64,000 nt of DNA from an uncultured Bacteroidaceae bacterium (GTDB taxonomy: Bacteria > Bacteroidota > Bacteroidia > Bacteroidales > Bacteroidaceae), in contig CALUJL010000029.1 of the NCBI GenBank assembly GCA_944320955.1, forward strand, positions 181,595 to 245,594. Direction: 5' to 3'. This document shows positions 55,401 through 63,562 of this stretch, in pieces. A program made the position numbers and the translations under genes. The notes beneath the pieces are model-generated. The model ran no database searches, had not been told where the DNA came from, and saw only the letters and a list, made by a program, of their open reading frames with translations. Positions within the stretch are counted from its first letter, which is position 1, and each line of letters begins with the position of its first letter.

Positions 55401-55597
55401 GGAGAATACTCCGGAAGCACTTCAAGATAAGGCTCTTTGCTGAGGTTGTTATCTGCACGAAGAACATCCATACGCTCTTTATTAATTTCCGTGTTACTTA
55501 TTTTGTATGATACCTCAAAGTAACGCGTATAGTCTTCTTCTATTTTTTCGAAAGCTCCTATTGGATCTTGGGAAAACAAATGTTCAAATTTCTTCAT
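49481..55597 (-). CDS. Giant DEAD/DEAH helicase with DUF1998-like C-terminus (DruE-like)
   Basis: About 2038 residues. An SF2 helicase core begins with VITSGTGSGKTES (Walker A near residue 145), followed by VDELHLYRGTAGSEVA (DExH box) and ILASSASLGDET (motif III). Far downstream is QRVGRGGRRGQAYSTAF (motif VI). Long inserts carry Cys pairs (LLRCENCGQLF, CTCPHCLQDY, MKCPKCGRVH, FCTNTSC). The C-terminus has the DUF1998-type cluster CNCLTACQKCMLTYSNRGFH near residue 1860. Size and layout match DruE of Druantia defence systems. ATG 55597 follows the upstream stop as TAATATG; an ATG 8 codons earlier overlaps that gene. Helicase action on invading DNA is inference from family. Confidence 0.85.
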   Translation of the reverse strand: MKKFEHLFSQDPIGAFEKIEEDYTRYFEVSYKISNTEINKERMDVLRADNNLSKEPYLEVLPEYSPAEGLRNMDDLVSRFSEHFGGETFAREYFEEFIAKGLMQGLMDKYIPYGHQIGMLEKAFAGIDEKGNPLKYKNTVITSGTGSGKTESFMLPLLADIYKEYISSSWAPAISHAKWFEGAIEGRSKKRQYIPNQRLNDPRPAAIRALVLYPMNALVEDQMARLREALDSNDVRAFMHNKMQGNRIYFGSYNGSTIATKSYDLLNDPDHKTAFTKRKQEVAEQLNKIHEHFEFVNRYVATNPDKKDALYIEPRLGGDLTTSEMITRWDMQYWAPDIMITNTSMLSIMLMRRAESQMFEDTRRWLAAEDLPEAEREEAKKNRVFHIIVDELHLYRGTAGSEVACLLRMLYNAIGLEPIVDDGRGNKVPNPQIKILASSASLGDETETQKFMEEFFGIYSTIEGENVFNVQAGSNYIGKNKDVIIDYTSFSEFNHENFVAIELDPENAGKVEDVRKGKILNFLKDKFDCDTIEEFCKRYEEQMFKDFYDCLPSNTDNSKRPISQSQLIESLFAGNKEAYRGFLIFRGYIDTIYRNHKLPRFRFHKFFKYVEGLWGELNPSLSDDVPAVKNLSYNSKEVGARKVLELLRCENCGQLFIGGNRKRETNDGSVSLTLNFPNLEQIPNFNPTPMVQNKTYQDYAIFWPKDLNTPINIPEGSANQGGGDHVVVISTGECAYSNGKAQWVPGYLDSLTGKFTPKEQSLAANTGSLKASIKTNGIQGFLYRVVNNNNGAEIDDKRASKIYAAPCTCPHCLQDYTLRKHTNSPIRSFRTGIDRSNQILSKELLYQLDDNSAKLIGFSDSREDAAKQALGIEKEQYRDMVRMLFVECIEEIGKEVDEIELYVETEKQNCNGDFSKMIAIPSLVQSKFPNFANAVQLATDILSNKDISSYKTATIPLINLVGYGIDGILVRKLLQRGINPAGEAFRFQWYEKDPGVGLYHWSTAYDFENYSLVQNPNFKDKEYESQIKKQLKNAVFANSFGKYMGVSVLDAGIGYLCGPQSKDIESSNEYQTLRRLLPSDVSVYEFVDAFIRVMGDNYLYPSVEEGNAYVDYEHLKGSVKRPIKVFCERRGGDESSLGDALVRYLKKYCTDINVLSLELEKLSFTKMTNEKYMKCPKCGRVHPNKGFGFCTNTSCMEKLDPSVTVDTDSLHDHYISFDILKEKKAPRRLHTEELSGQTDDIQARLREFKDLILIDDNDPTKLGKEMTMPIDMVCVTTTMEVGVDIGSLQAIFQGNMPPTRYNYQQRVGRGGRRGQAYSTAFTFCRGRSHDVYYYEKATDEMVGGIPATPTLSLAPYKDTNGEVRMKRAIMKRVVFKEILHQAFLDLPYQYDLQDTAGEFGRIADWGDNQIVLKNWLASNEDAVNYIVHRYFDQFNTNNQIQKDIKEIIEWILTKMVGQIDFAVKKTSNQDKGLAEYLSEAGFLPMYGMPSDSRNFYHGFDSVFKRVKSVDRSSEIAISEFAPGSEKTKDKGKYRVEGLTIPMIDEANDRGQISFFDPNGDALSDRYILTYIKNIGEDDNNIKEIIEAPVGVPSHQIKLTDKQRLIVIPQAYRSLQIKGNTGTPVENNDKGSSFTQSQIFARDNSSSSAPSNKKTVGNVDISVYEMGLNEDPTVWHVNSNNNRFYTGAYSANGLEMPYGKMANFMFFDKYNTNGRTETSRKDQDPQNTLDIALGSKKITEMIKLELKTYPSVLNLSLETGNRSAIRAAFYSAAFLLQRALADKLDVQPDEIEICEKIDDKFEYPSLYLSDALPNGAGIVSYLYQDGKLEELIRSIVSFDSFDANKTSKEKSFMQSIISDEHRCNCLTACQKCMLTYSNRGFHHILDWRLGVGLLRLMLDENYDFGFDASHRGDFDEMADFGHIVHECARKYNLSIDANGDNYWIDDNGLCTVFYHPLWKKEVVLSNIQVQYRSLRMFNTFKVLRSDLTEDKDDNITTRTTPGASLLNRLRKKNSQLTTPVNPQPPTTSDEVEDDDDIIL

Positions 55598-55598
55598 A

Positions 55599-58500
55599 TT
55601 ATAGGATTTGAATAGGTTCATTATTGAAATTAGTTAAGTTTGGTAGCTTTAGCGTCTCATCTGTCAATCTAAAGACAGATTCGAATGACAGACCGCCACC
55701 TTTTGAATACCCAATGGATTTCCGTTCGTTTCCGAACACCCATCTATCCTGTATAAGGAAGGTCATTACCTCGTTAACATTCTTTGCGTCAACTCTAAAG
55801 AATGTCCCTTGACAATTCAGGTAAACCCTGTGTCTATGTGCAACAGCTAAAATATTAGTACAGTTATTATCCCGAAGTATCATATACATTTCACGATACT
55901 TCCCTCCATTCAGAGCTGATATATAGAATTCCATCTTATGTTTCGTTTGAACACCCTTCCTTGCAAGATTGTTCGTGGCATAGTTCTCTGATCCTGTCAG
56001 TTTTTTTGCGAGAACGTTGCATCGGTTTTCATTATGAAGTTTGTACTGGTTGAGTAGTGAATAATAAGTATCACCAGAATCACCACATACAAAAACTTTT
56101 CGTGTTTCAGGTAATCCTAAGTTCATCAGATACAAAGCTCGTTCTATGTAATTAGGTAGCAACAATGTGGTTGGTAGATACACGGAATAATCTCTTTGCA
56201 TGATCACCATAGGTCTACTCATTTCGTGATGGCAATACACTGATGCCCATGCAGTCATTCCATTCTTGATTTCCGCAAAGACATTATTTGCCTTTTCTAT
56301 GTATCTGACTCTCTGTGTACTTGTGCTCCTCATCGATCTTATTCTTGGCAACAATGGTTCGGATGACGGTTCAAGACGAGGCAGGAATTCATGCGAATCG
56401 TTATGCTCAAAATGGAACTGAGAACATATCTCATTATATGTTGGAACCATATTAAGTAGTGATAAAGCGAAATCATTATCGTCCAAAATATCACATTGCT
56501 GATTGTATTCATTACTAAACTCGGATGGTGAAAAGTTGTGCCCCACTAGTATAATTGGTGGTAACAACTTTTCTTCATCACTGTGCCGTTTACCATTTAT
56601 CGAAAAGATGCTGACATTGTGATCATTGCAAAAATCTGTCAAGTCAGCAATAAAGGAACGGGTATAACAACCTCCCAGCATTAGTAACTGAGATCCAGTT
56701 GTTTGATGTACCGAAAAAGGAACACGCATAAATGATGGCGGTATGGCTTGACACTTGCTTGTTGAGTAGTCAAAGTGTACAATGCCTGCCTTGCCAAATA
56801 ATCTTTTCGTGTTACTTATGAATCCTTCTTTCTGGATGTCTATATTTAAGCGAGTGGCTGCATAACTGACACACTTTCTGAATTTAGCATGAGTTATCTC
56901 AGAGTATTCAGAGTTATAACAGCAAGCTGCCAAGAGATTCGTAAAATAAAGATCATCCGAAATATGAGAAAAGTCCTCTTTGTTAATCTGGAATATTCCC
57001 TGAATCTTCTCTGTTTGATATTTCTTATCAATGTGATTTCCATAGAAAGAACAATCATTCTTATCATTGGTAAGAACACCAAATTTGTTGTATTTATATG
57101 TATATAGAGGATTGTAACAAATGCTCTGGCCACATACATTTATACTGCAACAGTAATCATTACCGTTATGTTCAAGGCAAATATCAACGTATGCTACTTC
57201 AGAACTTTCAATAGGCATCTCTTTGATGTCTATTATAATCTTATTATCTACAACACCATAAATATATTTGTTTTCATCATAGACTCCATTCAGGTTCAGA
57301 AATACCTTAATTTGTTCGGGTATGATTGTTGCAGGAATCTCAAAATACGGCAGGGCATTAATGAAGTAGGCACCATTACTCTTCTTTATACCTCCCTTCA
57401 TAACAATGGCTGACGACTCTTGTTGTTCTGAAGCCTTTGTTTCGTCCTTTTTATAGTATTGGCCATTCAATCTATTTTCGGTATAATAGATCGTCCAGTC
57501 ATTACCAAACAGTTCACGAGTGTCTTCATTAGGCCATCGCTTCACTGTATTATTGTTGCCAGCACACCATTTCTCAAAATCTGGTTCTATGCCTTTACGC
57601 ACAGCAATTATATAGGATTTTGATGGCTTTATCTCTCTCGTTTGAATGAAGAGGCTATCATCGTATTCGTAGAAGAAGATAACATCATCAGTACGCAAAG
57701 GGAGAATGCTGTATTTGTTAGTCTTTAAGACATAATCTTTCAGTTCAATATTGGCTTGCTTGTCTATCTTAACAAATGATGTATTATATCCAGCCAAAGT
57801 TCCAGACTTTCCTTCTTTTATTTCATATCCTTTCTCGTTGACGCTTTGTTGTACGGTTGTAAGTAGGACAATAGAGTTTTCTGTACCTTCGTCATCATTA
57901 GGAAAAAAAACGCCTAAAGCAAACTCTCCGCTAACTATTGTCTGGCTGTAATCAGCAGATTGTTTACGTTCGGCTATCTTACTTTCGTAAACATCAATAT
58001 CAAAGTCGTCAATCACAGATTGTACCTTTCGGGCAGATATTCCCTTATAGTCGTTTGCAGAATAGCACTTAAGCAGAATGTCTCTGAGCTCTTCGTTGGC
58101 TTTTACATCCTTGAGTGAATTCATTATAATTCCTATGATCTCAAGGAAAGTCTTTGAATCAATCAGTTTCCATACACTGGATTTGTATATTGCATCTTGA
58201 ATCTTATTTCGCGTGGAAGCCGATAATGGAAGATGGTACAAGATTCTTCCAGCATAATCACCATACTCCGAATTTGAACGATCATATACACTGGCATCTT
58301 TATCAAACCTATTGTTATACTGGTTGATAAGTTCCCACAATTCCGGTATGAAAGTCCTTGAACTTGCTGAAATAGTGTCTCCCACATTTGCCCACTCTTG
58401 TGTCTCTCCATTATCAAATTTCAAGATCACATAGATAACAATAGCGAAGAATGGCATAGCATGCATCAATGCTTTCTTTTCTTCTGATACGCGGATTTTG

Positions 58501-58895
58501 ATACTGCCATCAATAGCTTCATATCTGTCAAAGTACTTAATGTCTTTTGAATAGATATGATTTGCTACAGCCAACACATCTGAACGTCTATTATTCTTCA
58601 AACAGAATATACTTGAATAATATTTGCAATCAGAATAACCACAAACATTATCTCCATTGGGATCACGTTTCACACAAACATACCTATTGTAATGTGCACA
58701 AAAATGCTCTACACAGGAAATGAAATCTTCCTTGTAGTCATCTGTCTCAATACCTTTTGCTTTGCCAATTTCTTCCAAAAGACGTCTGTCTATGTGGAGA
58801 AGGATCTCGCCTTTGCCATTCTTGAAGAAATGCTCGAGCAAACCATTATTCCAGAGAAAATATTTATAATAATTGTTGTAGAAAAATCTGTCCAT
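55599..58895 (-). CDS. Large protein of unknown function, DruH-like position
   Basis: About 1098 residues, no enzyme motif that I recognise. The N-terminal region has a cysteine cluster (Cys61, 66, 74, 85, 90, 98), probably a zinc site. Residues about 650-800 show a helical segment and then PPSFMRVPFSVHQTTGSQLLMLGGCYTRSFI. That pattern recalls a domain found in other helicase-associated defence proteins. Position directly ahead of a DruE-like helicase and the size of about 1.1 kaa fit DruH of Druantia type III. Start ATG 58895 follows the preceding stop as TAATTATG; ATG 58913 is the alternative. Assignment rests on architecture, not alignment. Confidence 0.7.
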   Translation of the reverse strand: MDRFFYNNYYKYFLWNNGLLEHFFKNGKGEILLHIDRRLLEEIGKAKGIETDDYKEDFISCVEHFCAHYNRYVCVKRDPNGDNVCGYSDCKYYSSIFCLKNNRRSDVLAVANHIYSKDIKYFDRYEAIDGSIKIRVSEEKKALMHAMPFFAIVIYVILKFDNGETQEWANVGDTISASSRTFIPELWELINQYNNRFDKDASVYDRSNSEYGDYAGRILYHLPLSASTRNKIQDAIYKSSVWKLIDSKTFLEIIGIIMNSLKDVKANEELRDILLKCYSANDYKGISARKVQSVIDDFDIDVYESKIAERKQSADYSQTIVSGEFALGVFFPNDDEGTENSIVLLTTVQQSVNEKGYEIKEGKSGTLAGYNTSFVKIDKQANIELKDYVLKTNKYSILPLRTDDVIFFYEYDDSLFIQTREIKPSKSYIIAVRKGIEPDFEKWCAGNNNTVKRWPNEDTRELFGNDWTIYYTENRLNGQYYKKDETKASEQQESSAIVMKGGIKKSNGAYFINALPYFEIPATIIPEQIKVFLNLNGVYDENKYIYGVVDNKIIIDIKEMPIESSEVAYVDICLEHNGNDYCCSINVCGQSICYNPLYTYKYNKFGVLTNDKNDCSFYGNHIDKKYQTEKIQGIFQINKEDFSHISDDLYFTNLLAACCYNSEYSEITHAKFRKCVSYAATRLNIDIQKEGFISNTKRLFGKAGIVHFDYSTSKCQAIPPSFMRVPFSVHQTTGSQLLMLGGCYTRSFIADLTDFCNDHNVSIFSINGKRHSDEEKLLPPIILVGHNFSPSEFSNEYNQQCDILDDNDFALSLLNMVPTYNEICSQFHFEHNDSHEFLPRLEPSSEPLLPRIRSMRSTSTQRVRYIEKANNVFAEIKNGMTAWASVYCHHEMSRPMVIMQRDYSVYLPTTLLLPNYIERALYLMNLGLPETRKVFVCGDSGDTYYSLLNQYKLHNENRCNVLAKKLTGSENYATNNLARKGVQTKHKMEFYISALNGGKYREMYMILRDNNCTNILAVAHRHRVYLNCQGTFFRVDAKNVNEVMTFLIQDRWVFGNERKSIGYSKGGGLSFESVFRLTDETLKLPNLTNFNNEPIQIL

Positions 58896-58897
58896 AA

Positions 58898-60874
58898 TTA
58901 ATCTATGTTCCATTCAATGAAATCTGGATAGATGTCTGCAAGTTGCTTTAGCATCTTACCAATCTCCGAGTTTGCATTATTCAATGTTATTACCAGTGTG
59001 TCTATTGGTCGAGTTAATGGCATAAGCGCCCATAAGAGCACGCTTCTTTTCTTTGCCACTTCTGGATCAAAGCATAATTCATCTTCATTAGCCTTGTATG
59101 TATCTAACTTATACTGTATCAATTCGTCAAAATCTGCACATACAACACACCAACCTTCAAGTCCACGGCAAGAGTCATATTGATATACACGACATTCATC
59201 TTTGGTTGGATAAACAGTACGATTGTTATCGTTTATGCCGTCATATACAGGAATACCTGCCTTATTGTAAGCCTCTGCTTTTGCAAATTGTTTGCCTTTG
59301 TTGTCTCTTATAACCTGAGTTGGTGGTTCCAGAATGAGAATATCATAATTCTCACACTTATTTTTCTCACAGTTAGCCTTGAGCTCCTTGAATGTCTTTT
59401 TCTTGAAGTTAGAATAAATCTTTATCTCTCCGCCAGGAAGTTCATCATTAGGTTTTACTTTCCAATCAAGATTGGCCAAACGCGCAAATGCATTCACGAA
59501 TGAAACGAGATTTGCTTTTTGCCTGCGTTCCAGTTCCATTGTTTTGGGTTTTCTTACGAGTGACTTTTCTACTCCTCTTTCCCATATCTGACGATTACCG
59601 ACTCTCATAAACTGGTCAACACCATCAGCTACAATCAATCGATTTGCACCATATACTTTGAACAGAATCTTTTTCTCTATATCGGAGAAATCTTGAGCCT
59701 CGTCTATCAAGATATAATCCCAGTCGATAGAGTTTTCAGCCATATCCTTTAATGCTTCGACATCCTCTCTCTGGCATGTTTCAACTATAAACTCGTATAA
59801 TTGCCTCAATGCCTGATTATACTCGGTATCAAATGTTTTTTTCAAAGGATTCAGAGTCTTGACATCAACACCAACTTCTTTCATCAATGTAATGAAGAAC
59901 GAGTGAATGGTTTTGATAGATACAGTACGTCCATCAACCTTTGATGGCATAGGGGTATAGTCGATCAGACGCTTGATGTCACTAACCAAAGCATTGTTAT
60001 ACGTAAGGATCAGACAGCGGTTATCATAATCCTCGTTTGCGAGAAGGAATGCCAATTGGAGCAATTGTACAGTCTTACCAGTACCCGCACGACCAGTAAC
60101 TATAGTAAGCTTATTACCTGCATCCGTTAACAGTTTTTCAACGTCAGTATTCTTCTGACTTAACAATTCGAACTTCTGTTTGGTAAGGCCCTGTGGTTTT
60201 CTTTCTTCAGTAAAAAGATCTACAATGGATTTGTATTCGCATTCTCCATCAGAAAAACCATCCAAACAGAAATGGTTTGAATCAATCTTCATAACATTAG
60301 CCTGTTGAAGAATGACATTTACCAGATCTCTGAACTTAAATCCTCTGTGGAGTGCATTATCTATCACACTACCTCTCATATAAGAAAGATCTGTCTTAGA
60401 CAAGCCATTTAACCATAGAATATCACATATAAATGGCTTGATATGCAATTGGTTATTCAGATGATTGAACAATGAGAACTTTGCTTCGTTACATTGTTGA
60501 GAGGCATTATGCGGAATTCCAAAATAAGAAACAATATAATCTGTTCCTTCACGTTTTATGCTACTTGCGGAATGTGACTTGAGTTCTATATTGCAAATAA
60601 AACTTCTGATGTCCAACTCCTTGACAACATCATAATTCTTCGTATTGACATTCTTTAGCGTCAGATTGTCAATGAATCCCATTACAAGCATATCGATATC
60701 GTTTCGTTTTTGACCGAATATACGAATGCTGGTCATGATATAGATGATTCCTTTTGCTTCTGGGTAAGATGCTAATTCCTCTTGAAGATTGTCCTTCAAT
60801 TGGTTTGCAGCTTCATCCTCCTTGGAAATTACTGTAGTGTCCTTTGCAAAGCTTTTTACTTGTACTTTTATCAT
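58898..60874 (-). CDS. Nuclease-SF1 helicase fusion (PD-(D/E)XK/NERD-like + UvrD-like)
   Basis: A 658-residue protein. The N-terminal 110 residues hold a PD-(D/E)XK nuclease-like core: NDIDML (Asp59/Asp61) and NIELKSH (Glu97, Lys99), as in NERD domains. After about 240 residues an SF1 helicase follows: Walker A VTGRAGTGKT (261-268), TIHSF, DEAQDF (391-396, Walker B) and a C-terminal RecA domain ending in YQYDSCRGLEGWCVV and ALMPLTRPIDTLVI. It should unwind and cut DNA. It is translationally coupled to the 1.1-kaa gene (TAATTATG) and 15 bp after a small ORF. Comparable fusions occur in several defence operons. Confidence 0.85.
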   Translation of the reverse strand: MIKVQVKSFAKDTTVISKEDEAANQLKDNLQEELASYPEAKGIIYIMTSIRIFGQKRNDIDMLVMGFIDNLTLKNVNTKNYDVVKELDIRSFICNIELKSHSASSIKREGTDYIVSYFGIPHNASQQCNEAKFSLFNHLNNQLHIKPFICDILWLNGLSKTDLSYMRGSVIDNALHRGFKFRDLVNVILQQANVMKIDSNHFCLDGFSDGECEYKSIVDLFTEERKPQGLTKQKFELLSQKNTDVEKLLTDAGNKLTIVTGRAGTGKTVQLLQLAFLLANEDYDNRCLILTYNNALVSDIKRLIDYTPMPSKVDGRTVSIKTIHSFFITLMKEVGVDVKTLNPLKKTFDTEYNQALRQLYEFIVETCQREDVEALKDMAENSIDWDYILIDEAQDFSDIEKKILFKVYGANRLIVADGVDQFMRVGNRQIWERGVEKSLVRKPKTMELERRQKANLVSFVNAFARLANLDWKVKPNDELPGGEIKIYSNFKKKTFKELKANCEKNKCENYDILILEPPTQVIRDNKGKQFAKAEAYNKAGIPVYDGINDNNRTVYPTKDECRVYQYDSCRGLEGWCVVCADFDELIQYKLDTYKANEDELCFDPEVAKKRSVLLWALMPLTRPIDTLVITLNNANSEIGKMLKQLADIYPDFIEWNID

Positions 60875-60889
60875 AGTATCATTGTGGGT

Positions 60890-61126
60890 TTATACTAAAG
60901 AACTTACCTCATCCTTAATCTCCTGATAGAAGTTGTCCATCCAACCAATCAGTTTATAGAAGAGTGTTTCTTCATCAAGATGTTCATTCCAATCCTTCAA
61001 TATGTCGAAGCCAGTATTTGCATACTTTTCTGCAAGAGCATACACCTCGTCACGATTGCAGATGTCATCAATCTGATCGGTATTGTCTTTTAACTTATCC
61101 CTCGGGAAATGTGAATCTGTCAACAC
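60890..61126 (-). pseudogene. Orphan 78-codon segment, likely remnant of another gene's 3' end
   Basis: The frame has no ATG; its earliest start is a GTG at 61126 lying inside the AlbA_2 gene in another frame. From about residue 20 it reads as a normal acidic helical protein (ICNRDEVYALAEKYANTGFD). It ends 15 bp before the nuclease-helicase gene. The simplest reading is that a deletion joined the 5' part of the AlbA_2 gene to the 3' part of this second gene. A genuine small gene with a rare start is possible. Confidence 0.45.
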
Positions 61127-61394
61127 TCATCACAGGTATAGGTAGAATGTTTCCATTGCTGCGTATGGCAGCGATCTTCTTCAGCAGGTCATCAGTGACT
61201 TTCAGCCCCGACAATGTGCCGTTGTCGTAAGCCCCCAGTATCAGGTAGCCATTCTTTCGTGAATTTGGCAGATCGTTGGCAAAGGCACAGATAGCCTCCT
61301 GGAACTTATCCATGTCACCTGTTGAAGTGGTTCGCTCCACTCGATAGGTTTCCGTGCTATGCAGCAGTTCTTGTATTTCGTCTTTTGTTATCAT
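61095..61394 (-). pseudogene. Truncated AlbA_2 (Schlafen-type) domain protein
   Basis: A 99-residue fragment that opens as a normal AlbA_2 protein: ELLHSTETYRVERTTS, AICAFANDLPN, GYLILGAYDNGTLSGLKVTD. It stops at VDRFTFPEG, just where the domain should continue with its last strands and a winged-helix or helicase part. AlbA_2 proteins are usually 200-600 residues. The second ATG (61394) is taken as the start. It lies 31 bp after the nuclease-like gene in the same operon. Likely inactive or a minimal remnant. Confidence 0.65.
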
Positions 61395-61425
61395 TTGACT
61401 TATTTCTCTTGTGCGACTCCTATGT

Positions 61426-62043
61426 TTATTGGAAAGTCTTTCCGTTGTCAAAATAGAGAGGATGGTTATTGTCCGTTAGAAACTGAATCTGCAAATCCAT
61501 CAGTTCTGCGTTTGCTCCGGTCACTTCTAGATCTTTATCAAATACAACATAGAAGTCTACCGAAAGCATTTGTTCTACATCTTTGGATTTTTTTGCACAT
61601 CTTGGCTTTATGATTCCATCAAATGTATGCCATAATTGCGCGATTGCATCGTTCGCTCTTTGAATAATAGTCAGATAATTGAAATCCGAAACATTTGTTT
61701 TGAACTCAATAAGACACATTTCTTTATCTGTCAGAAGCATTCCGTCGCACACTCCACCGACAATAACACTTGGTCCTGTGATTATTCTGCCATCAAGTGG
61801 CAGCAAAGCAATCGTGATATTGTTTGGATTTGTTGCCACGAAACACTTCGTAACAAACTCAGGTGCTACATCTGTCCAATCTGTATAACCAAGATTCCCG
61901 TCATCATAGACGTAAAGATGCTCGGCAGAACTCTTGTCGAAAGCATTAGCCACACCAATAGCGCCACAATCTTGTAATGCGGTGCACAACCTGAGGTTTG
62001 TGATGGCTACAGGTAAATCGTTATTTTGCGAGAGTCTTGGCAT
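61426..62043 (-). CDS. PD-(D/E)XK-like protein partnered with the AAA ATPase
   Basis: A 205-residue protein without a named family. The segment GVCDGMLLTDKEMCLIEFKTN fits the PD-(D/E)XK nuclease core (Asp, then 12 residues, then Glu-x-Lys), inside an alpha/beta context with a preceding helix-rich part. Its ATG lies inside the ATPase gene with a 23-bp overlap, so the two are made together. Such ATPase-effector pairs are common in abortive-infection systems. Nuclease activity is inference from motif spacing. Confidence 0.65.
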   Translation of the reverse strand: MPRLSQNNDLPVAITNLRLCTALQDCGAIGVANAFDKSSAEHLYVYDDGNLGYTDWTDVAPEFVTKCFVATNPNNITIALLPLDGRIITGPSVIVGGVCDGMLLTDKEMCLIEFKTNVSDFNYLTIIQRANDAIAQLWHTFDGIIKPRCAKKSKDVEQMLSVDFYVVFDKDLEVTGANAELMDLQIQFLTDNNHPLYFDNGKTFQ

Positions 62044-63232
62044 AATATTGATACAAAGAGTTGAAGACTCGCATTATTTCGTCTGATGCAGAATCTAATT
62101 CATTCTTGGAAACAAGTCCTGTTTTTTCATTTATCACAGGTTGACAATAACATTCGTCTGAGGAAGACAGACGGTAGGCTGCTATTTCATTCTCATTAAT
62201 TTGATACTTTACAGGCAATATGGCCTCTATCTGCCCCCTCTGTTCCTCAGTAGCATTGGCATATGCTTTTGCTCCCATAATCATTGTATTGATAATTGCC
62301 AATGAATATGGACTATGCGTAGTGAACACAAGCATATTCTCCTCAGCACTTGCATTGTTGGAGATCAAAGAAAAGAGCACCTCCATCTGCGAACGAGGGA
62401 AGAGGTTCAATTCTGGTTCTTCAACGATGTTTATAAACTGATTATATCTATTGGCATATGACAATTGACGAATCATCATATCTTTGATACTGTCAGAATA
62501 TTCTTCATTCAGCATGATTTCAGCTACTCTTTTTTCTAGTTTGTCTTTTTCTTCTTTTGAGAGCTTAACTTCTTCCTTATCGGATATCTTACTGCTCAAA
62601 TACTCCGAAACAATGCACATCGGAAGGGATGACTGAATGCCACTGGAAGCATTGATAAGTCTTACTTTATAGTCTACCCCGTGAATCCATCCTGCATCAT
62701 TCAAACTGTCATATTCAAAACGCAATCCTTCAAACGGTAGATTATAGCCATTCTGAAAGAATTTCTTCGCATTTACAAATTCGTCAGAGAATGTCTCACT
62801 GGAATCAGGCAACTCTTTTAAAAGTTTTGACTTGTTTTCGGCTACGCTCACTATCGAACGTTCTGCTGGAACATACATTACCTTTGAGATGCCTTTTATC
62901 TCATGATTCTTGTCGATTACGCTGAAATTTCCGTTCTCATACAAAAAATCATATAAATCTCCTTCAAATTTGATGTATGAGCTCTCATTGACGAAGGATT
63001 CTATTCTGTGATATTTACACAGCATTTTCTGAAATCTATTATACTGTTCAAAGTATGATAGTTTGTATTTCTTTTGGCTCAGAACCTTCTCTGTCCACTT
63101 AAACATGGAGAAAAGTTTTGCCACGCAACTCTTGCCTGTGCCTTGGTCTCCTATGAACAAGGTTACTTTCTTAAATAAAATGTCAAGGTCTTTAACAGGA
63201 CCGAATGATTTTACTATTAAACGTTCGTTCAT
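62021..63232 (-). CDS. AAA/SMC-like ATPase (OLD/AAA_15-21 type)
   Basis: A 403-residue ATPase. Walker A GDQGTGKSCVAKL lies at about residues 28-40. The far Walker B segment NIVEEPELNLFPRSQ and the switch histidine in VFTTHSPYSLAIIN are in the order seen in overcoming-lysogeny and PARIS/Septu-type ATPases. The middle is a long helical insertion. There is no TOPRIM domain; the partner is instead the PD-(D/E)XK-like protein overlapping its 3' end. It is the first enzyme gene of the cargo operon, 88 bp after the XRE regulator. Confidence 0.82.
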   Translation of the reverse strand: MNERLIVKSFGPVKDLDILFKKVTLFIGDQGTGKSCVAKLFSMFKWTEKVLSQKKYKLSYFEQYNRFQKMLCKYHRIESFVNESSYIKFEGDLYDFLYENGNFSVIDKNHEIKGISKVMYVPAERSIVSVAENKSKLLKELPDSSETFSDEFVNAKKFFQNGYNLPFEGLRFEYDSLNDAGWIHGVDYKVRLINASSGIQSSLPMCIVSEYLSSKISDKEEVKLSKEEKDKLEKRVAEIMLNEEYSDSIKDMMIRQLSYANRYNQFINIVEEPELNLFPRSQMEVLFSLISNNASAEENMLVFTTHSPYSLAIINTMIMGAKAYANATEEQRGQIEAILPVKYQINENEIAAYRLSSSDECYCQPVINEKTGLVSKNELDSASDEIMRVFNSLYQYYAKTLAK

Positions 63233-63320
63233 ATGATTTTCTTTTTTTTATTCTTGTTTATAACGCTTTTGTCTTATGCAATGACGTGGATTTCATTTTG
63301 CCATAGATACTAAAGACATA

Positions 63321-63518
63321 TCATTTCTTTTCAATCCTCAACAGTTCGTTAATATCGACTTCGAGGAGTTCCGCAATCTTGACAAATGTCTCCATAGGTG
63401 GTTGGCTGGAATTGGTACACCATTTACTTACGGTAGTTGGTGCACATTCCAATTGCTCGGATAGCCACTTGTTTGTCCTCTTCTTATCTGCGAGAACCAC
63501 TTTGATTCTATTTTCCAT
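63321..63518 (-). CDS. XRE-family HTH regulator of the cargo operon
   Basis: A 65-residue single-domain HTH_3 protein. The helix-turn-helix is WLSEQLECAPTTVSKWCTN and the rest (PPMETFVKIAELLEVDINELL) completes the five-helix lambda-repressor fold. It is the first gene of the minus-strand cargo, so it probably represses that operon. No other ligand domain is present. Confidence 0.88.
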   Translation of the reverse strand: MENRIKVVLADKKRTNKWLSEQLECAPTTVSKWCTNSSQPPMETFVKIAELLEVDINELLRIEKK

Positions 63519-63562
63519 TCTTCTTCAGATGAGTTGTACCTTATTATATAATAATACGCGTA

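Noticed and set aside
49798..55510. Several plus-strand frames opposite the giant helicase
   Set aside because: Short (60-100 codons), Ile/Cys/Tyr-rich shadows in AT-rich DNA.
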